Below, piece by piece: positions 60,217 through 64,000 of a stretch of 64,000 bases of DNA. Made by a program: the position numbers and the translations under genes. Under the pieces are notes generated by a model. The model was not told the DNA's origin, made no database searches, and was given only the letters and a program-made list of their open reading frames with translations. The stretch is from Paraburkholderia piptadeniae (GTDB lineage Bacteria; Pseudomonadota; Gammaproteobacteria; Burkholderiales; Burkholderiaceae): assembly GCF_900007165.1 (NCBI RefSeq), contig NZ_CYGY02000065.1, positions 18,286 through 82,285 of the forward strand, given 5' to 3'. Numbering within the stretch: position 1 is the first letter of the stretch; each line of letters begins with the position of its first letter.

Positions 60217-61347
60217 TCAAAGCTCCAGCACCAGGTCTGATGTCGGGCGGCTACAGCAGAGCAGACGGAGTCCCTTTTGGACCTCTCTGTCGCGAATCCC
60301 GCCTTTGTGATTCATGTCGACTGTGCCTTCGAGCACTTTGGTCTTGCATGTGCCGCATATCCCCTGACTGCAAGACGACGGGATTGCAACTCCGGCTTTT
60401 CTTGCGGCGGAGAGGACAGTCTCCGAAGCACTCATCGTGAATGTCTTCGAAGAACGCGAGAGCTTCACGGTGAAGGTTTCTTGAGCGGTACTGTTTTCCA
60501 GTGCAGCTGGTTCAGGCACGGCAGCAGCGGTGAAATCAAAGCTTTCCTGGTGGTAGCGTGCCGGGTCGTGCCCACCTTGGTGGAGCAAAGCCCGCACAGC
60601 GGTCATGTAGCCCGCCGGGCCGCAAGTGAACACTTCGCGCTCGGCATAGTCGGGTACCCATTCGGAAAGAAGTTCCAGGCTGAGTCGACCGGTCGGTCCC
60701 GACCAACCCTCTTCATCTCCAACGCCTTCGCACAGAAAGAACGTGCGAAGGCGGGGAGAAAGCTCGACGAGCCTTTGCAGCTCTTTGCGGAAAACAATAT
60801 CTCCGGGTGTCCTCGCGCTGTGAACGAAAACGACGTCCCGGTCCAGCCCCAGGTCGATGCTCGCGCGCGTCATCGACATTAGCGGCGTAATTCCTGAGCC
60901 TGCGGACAGATACAGCGACTTCGCGGCGCGAGCAGATGTCGAGGTGAAGCTCCCCGATGGGCCGTACGCGCGCAACTGGCTTCCGGGCCTCATGTTGTCG
61001 TGAAGCCAGTTCGACAGTGTGCCTCCCGGCACTCGCTTTACAGTGATGGACAACAGGAAGGGGCGCGTAGGCGGAGAAGAAATCGTGTAGCAGCGCTCGA
61101 CCGCCTGGCCTTGCACGTTCGCCGACACGGTCATGAATTGACCCGGTTCGAAACGAACGGGTGAACCATCGCCCACACGGAATTCAAAGCTCTTGACGTC
61201 ATGGGTCTCGTCAACTACTCGACAACATGTGAGTGACTGCTGTTCACTGCTTGCCCAAAGCTTTCCACCACTTTCCCATGTACTGGCGTTGGACAGTCTG
61301 TCTTCGGTTTCCGGCGCAGGGTCGAACATTCTTTCTACCGGGTTCAT
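60217..61347 (-). CDS. GbcB-type ferredoxin reductase of glycine betaine/onium demethylase
   Basis: A 376-residue protein. It has an FAD/NAD(P)H reductase module (RCYTISSPPTRPFLLSITVK, GGTLSNWLHDNM, SAGSGITPLMSM, FTCGPAGYM), a short linker with RYHQESFDF, and a C-terminal [2Fe-2S] ferredoxin with CSQGICGTCKTKVLEG and a distal LLCCS. This domain order matches GbcB, the electron donor of the Rieske glycine betaine demethylase GbcA. No GbcA is in the window. ATG 61347 is chosen from the family start; GTG 61413 is an alternative. It lies 131 bases upstream of the DddP-like gene. Confidence 0.82.
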   Translation of the reverse strand: MNPVERMFDPAPETEDRLSNASTWESGGKLWASSEQQSLTCCRVVDETHDVKSFEFRVGDGSPVRFEPGQFMTVSANVQGQAVERCYTISSPPTRPFLLSITVKRVPGGTLSNWLHDNMRPGSQLRAYGPSGSFTSTSARAAKSLYLSAGSGITPLMSMTRASIDLGLDRDVVFVHSARTPGDIVFRKELQRLVELSPRLRTFFLCEGVGDEEGWSGPTGRLSLELLSEWVPDYAEREVFTCGPAGYMTAVRALLHQGGHDPARYHQESFDFTAAAVPEPAALENSTAQETFTVKLSRSSKTFTMSASETVLSAARKAGVAIPSSCSQGICGTCKTKVLEGTVDMNHKGGIRDREVQKGLRLLCCSRPTSDLVLEL

Positions 61348-61579
61348 AGAATCAAATCTGTTGGGACACCTTGCGCGCTCATTCGGCTGCCTACCAGCGC
61401 GTGAACTGCTCAACGTGCGTTGTCGAAAAGCGCGAAGGCGGGGGCGCTCAGCATCGCTGCCGGGCTCGATTCTTTTGAAATTGCATCTCTCGGTCGGACT
61501 GCCTTCGCTGTGCCTTGAGTATTGGTGTGCGATAAGTCAGCGTCAATGCGCTTTATTTTCGCGGCGCTATTACATTAAG

Positions 61580-62232
61580 TTATGCGTCGCATGGCGGCCC
61601 CGCCGGCGCGGACAGGAACGGGACGACAGCATCTGTACCAGACAGATTCAATTTATCGAGGTCCGTCCCTTCGAGAAGCACGCGCAACGCTTCTGGCAAC
61701 TTTTCAGGGTCGCTTTCTCTACATGCTTTGCGGGTCATGCCAACGACGCGCTTGAACTCTCGTCCCACGTGAGACGCATCCGTGAACCCGCACGCGTCTG
61801 CAACGTTATTGATGCTTTTTCATAACGACGTAACAGCCACGCGGCAACGCGCACACGGATTTGTCTTCCGTAAGCTGCGGGATTCCGGCCTGCCTCGGTG
61901 CTGAAGAGGCGCTCAAGCGTTTTGCCTGACAATGCCGCTTTGCTCAGGTACTCGAGCGTCGCCGAGCCTGAATGAAGCAAGCCATCGATGACGACGACGT
62001 ATTCATAGTCGGCGGCCTCGTCGAAGATCGTCCACGCCCACATTTGCACACCGCGGCCCGCTCTCACGGGATTCAGGTTCTCGCCCACGATTTGCCAGGC
62101 GCAGCGCGCCCGTCTGCATTTATCACCTACGTAGCCCGCAAGTCGCAAAGTATCGATGAAGCCGGAAAATGCCGTGAGAGTGCAATTCGGCAGACGGACG
62201 ATTCCGAACCGGACAGGAGCGGCTGGGTTGAT
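61580..62232 (-). pseudogene. GlxA/GbdR-like AraC-family regulator with three lesions
   Basis: The N-terminal DJ-1-like half is recognisable (IVRLPNCTLTAFSGFIDTLR, then DYEYVVVIDGLLHSG), but it begins with ATC where ATG is expected (62232). After ATLEYLSKAALSG it jumps straight to KTLERLFSTEAG of the HTH domain; about 130 residues normally between are deleted. One A is missing from the run near 61818: with it the frame continues as YEKSINNVADACGFTDASH and then VGREFKRVVGMT to the stop at 61580. GbdR-type regulators activate gbcA-gbcB and related genes, so the neighbouring operon has probably lost its activator. Confidence 0.8.
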
Positions 62233-62447
62233 TGGCTACTTCTCAGCACGACAAGGAGGGCAGGATTTTTCATGTAAAGCATAAATAAGATGGCAAAGCC
62301 GCTACACGAAGCGCAGTCGCACAACCGCAGGCGGCGGCAAGTTATCACCGAGCCAAGGGAGTTTTCTCAGTGACTTCCCTTATTAGACACATTGTCTTCT
62401 TGACGAATACAATTTGTAGACACACGATGGTAGCAACAGGAGAGCAC

Positions 62448-62690
62448 ATGAAGGCGAACGTCGTTGAAATGGACCGTGAGGATGGACAGGCTTCGTCCCA
62501 GGACCGCAAGGCAGCCTTGGGACAGGCCCTACGGCATCGCATCCTCAGTATGGAGCTGGCGCCGGGCTCGACCCTGGACGAGGTAGCACTGAGCGAGGAG
62601 TTCGGGCTGTCGCGCCCACCGGTGCGCGAACTCATGCGGCAGATGGCGGCTGAAGGCTATATCGAACTCGAGGCGAATAGAGGTGGCTCC
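62448..62690 (+). pseudogene. GntR-family regulator interrupted by an IS3-family element
   Basis: AGGAG precedes ATG 62448. About 75 residues of an FCD-type GntR protein follow, with a winged helix TLDEVALSEEFGLSRPPVRE and AAEGYIELEANRG. The frame then enters the terminal repeat of an insertion element. The remainder of the gene is not in the window because the contig ends at the other side of the element. Confidence 0.8.
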
Positions 62691-62739
62691 GCTTGTTCGG
62701 ACAGGGTCCCGAGATTTTTAAGTGGAATTGTTGAGGCAA

Positions 62740-63570
62740 TCAAGCTGCCGATTTTATCGCTGGCAGCGTGGCGAAGTATGCTTCATCCGGCGTCTGATCG
62801 GCCAGCCTCGAATGAGGCCGATTCTGGTTATACCAGTTCAGGTAATTGCCGATTGAGCGACGCGCGTGGCCTATCGAGTCGTACGCTTTCAAATAAACCT
62901 CTTCATATTTGACGCTGCGCCACACCCGTTCGACGAACACGTTGTCGCGCCAGGCGCCTTTTCCGTCCATCGACAGGAGAACCTTCCGGCCGAGAACCGC
63001 GTCGGTGAATTCGGTTGCGGTGAACTGGCTTCCTTGATCCGTGTTGACGATCTCAGGCAGCCCATATTTCGCAAACGCTTCCTCCAGCGCCTCGACAGCA
63101 TGGCAGCTCTCCAGCGTGATCGCCACCCGGTGCGCCAACACCCGGCGGCTCGCCCAGTCCACGACGGCCGTCAGATAGACGAAGCCCCGCGCCATCGGGA
63201 TATAGCTCGTATCGAGCGCCCAGACCTGATTGGCCCGATCGATTTTCCGGTTGCGCAGCAGGTACGGCCAGATCCTGTGGGCTGCATGCTTGCGGCTCGT
63301 GTTTGGCTTGCGATACAACGCCTCGACGCCCATGCGCTTCATCAAGGTGCCGACGTGCCTGCGTCCGACTGTGATACCTTCGCGACGCAGTAGACGTGCC
63401 AACATTCGCGCCCCGGCAAATGGATGCTCGAGGTGAAGCTCGTCAATCCGCCGCATCAATTTCAGATCCGCTTCACTGACCCCACGCGACTGATAATAGG
63501 CACTCGAGCGGCTTATGCCTAACAGCCGGGCCTGCTGCGTCACCGGCAGGGCGTGATCACGATCGATCAT
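62740..63570 (-). CDS. IS3-family transposase OrfB (integrase core)
   Basis: A 276-residue rve integrase. It has an HTH_21-like N-terminus (HLEHPFAGARMLARLLRREG) and a catalytic core with the first Asp in WALDTSYIPM, the second in VNTDQGSQFT, and the Glu in VFVERVWRSVKYEEVYL, with the Lys seven residues on. The ATG overlaps the orfA stop (ATGA), a usual site for coupled or frameshifted OrfAB production. Confidence 0.9.
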   Translation of the reverse strand: MIDRDHALPVTQQARLLGISRSSAYYQSRGVSEADLKLMRRIDELHLEHPFAGARMLARLLRREGITVGRRHVGTLMKRMGVEALYRKPNTSRKHAAHRIWPYLLRNRKIDRANQVWALDTSYIPMARGFVYLTAVVDWASRRVLAHRVAITLESCHAVEALEEAFAKYGLPEIVNTDQGSQFTATEFTDAVLGRKVLLSMDGKGAWRDNVFVERVWRSVKYEEVYLKAYDSIGHARRSIGNYLNWYNQNRPHSRLADQTPDEAYFATLPAIKSAA

Positions 63571-63875
63571 CGCTTTACGCCCAGCAGTCCCGCCTTGCTG
63601 AGCGCGCTTTCTAAAAAATCATTCTCCAACGTCAACTGTCCGATCTTCGCGTGCAACACCTTCACGTCGATTGGCGGTGCAGCTGGGGGCGCGTTGCCCG
63701 CGTCGAACACATCGGCAACCCGCTCCTGCAACTGCTTCTTCCAGTCCGTGATCTGGTTCGGATGGACATCAAATTGCTGGGCCAACTCTGCCAGCGTCTT
63801 GTCGCCCTTAAGCGCCGCTAGTGCCACCTTTGCCTTGAATGCCGGTGAGTGTGTCCGTCGGTTTCGTTTCGTCAT
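63567..63875 (-). CDS. IS3-family transposase OrfA
   Basis: A 102-residue protein with the Tnp_1 HTH (RTHSPAFKAKVALAALKGDK, then LAELAQQFDVHPNQITDWKK) and the C-terminal leucine zipper (KIGQLTLENDFLESALSKAG) that mediates OrfAB multimerisation. Confidence 0.9.
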   Translation of the reverse strand: MTKRNRRTHSPAFKAKVALAALKGDKTLAELAQQFDVHPNQITDWKKQLQERVADVFDAGNAPPAAPPIDVKVLHAKIGQLTLENDFLESALSKAGLLGVKR

Positions 63876-63968
63876 CTTCTGGTTCCTTGTCGCCGGCCAT
63901 TATGACCGACTCACGCCCCAGCTTTTCCACTCAATGAACTGTCCGAATTTCCGGAGCCACCTCTGGAT

Positions 63969-64000
63969 CTGTCTCTTATACACATCTGACGCTGCCGACG
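63969..64000. other. Nextera transposase adapter left at the contig end
   Basis: CTGTCTCTTATACACATCT is the Tn5 mosaic end used in Nextera libraries, and GACGCTGCCGACG continues into the Read 1 adapter. This is library sequence and not genome. The genome ends at or before 63968, beside a repeated IS end, as expected for a short-read assembly break. Confidence 0.97.

Larger units (their letters stand above)
62679..63964 (-). mobile_element. Apparently intact IS3-family insertion sequence
   Basis: Terminal inverted repeats AGAGGTGGCTCCG(N4)TTCGGACAG at 62679-62704 and its complement at 63939-63964 match at 22 of 26 positions. Two overlapping frames, orfA and orfB, fill the element on the reverse strand, with the DDE residues intact. 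It lies inside a GntR gene. The target-site duplication cannot be checked, because only four bases follow before adapter sequence. Confidence 0.85.

Noticed and set aside
1..64000. CRISPR arrays, rRNA and tRNA genes
   Set aside because: No regularly spaced repeats, rRNA-like blocks or cloverleaf-like sequences were seen on reading; a tRNA at the island edge near 10.06 kb was looked for and not found. A covariance-model scan would be decisive.

Overview
The window looks like a contig end from a Paraburkholderia-like betaproteobacterium. Evidence for this is a LuxR / RsaL-like / LuxI block arranged as in the BraI/R system, a DUF4148-type secreted protein, several Burkholderia-type porins, Bug-family TctC receptors and high-G+C housekeeping genes. 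The last 32 bases are Nextera transposase adapter, so the right edge is artificial.

Positions 1-10,060 are ordinary high-G+C chromosome: the end of a sugar-acid operon (ketoglutarate-semialdehyde-type dehydrogenase, DHDPS-family dehydratase/aldolase), the quorum-sensing block, a DHA2 exporter, a GntR regulator, a universal stress protein, an FNR-type oxygen sensor and an EgtB-like enzyme. At about 10,065 composition drops and mobile debris begins (IS3 and IS6 remnants), marking the left edge of a catabolic island.

Positions 10,060-25,000 are a graveyard and transport zone. It holds broken IS6 ends, a decayed DoxX/SnoaL copy, a chemoreceptor, a frameshifted MarR gene, porin and flavin-reductase pseudogenes, a TctC receptor, LysR and MFS remnants, an intact MFS plus DctP pair, an intact DoxX plus membrane-anchored SnoaL pair, and an intact porin. 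Positions 26,400-46,500 hold the main catabolic cluster. A leftward set encodes two DoxX/2-TM pairs, an enolase-superfamily enzyme, an MFS carrier, a fumarate-reductase-like flavoprotein, two Rieske oxygenases, two LigI-like amidohydrolases, a zinc-type dehydrogenase lacking one catalytic zinc ligand, a 101-aa orphan, a group D flavin monooxygenase and a BNR-repeat protein. A rightward set encodes the Rieske reductase, a LigJ-type hydratase, a LigB-type extradiol dioxygenase, three tandem RraA/HMG-aldolase-fold proteins and a flavin reductase. The inferred chemistry is demethylation or hydroxylation of an unknown aromatic substrate, gallate-like ring opening, hydration, and aldol cleavage to pyruvate and oxaloacetate. 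A GntR/FCD regulator follows.

A short palindrome of the type GGGG-N3..5-CCCC recurs at six non-coding positions across this island, most of them upstream of its operons, and may be the operator of an island-specific regulator.

Positions 48,000-55,000 carry an IS6 remnant and a second aromatic operon (IclR, FAH-family hydrolase, MhpA/PheA-type hydroxylase, VOC extradiol dioxygenase) with a convergent class V aminotransferase. Positions 55,400-57,450 carry a GNAT protein and a lipoprotein. Positions 57,600-61,400 carry glutathione-independent formaldehyde dehydrogenase, an M24 protein with every known DddP metal and catalytic residue at identical spacing, and a GbcB-type reductase. The adjacent GlxA/GbdR-like regulator is a multiply broken pseudogene. 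The window ends with a GntR gene interrupted by an apparently intact IS3-family element.
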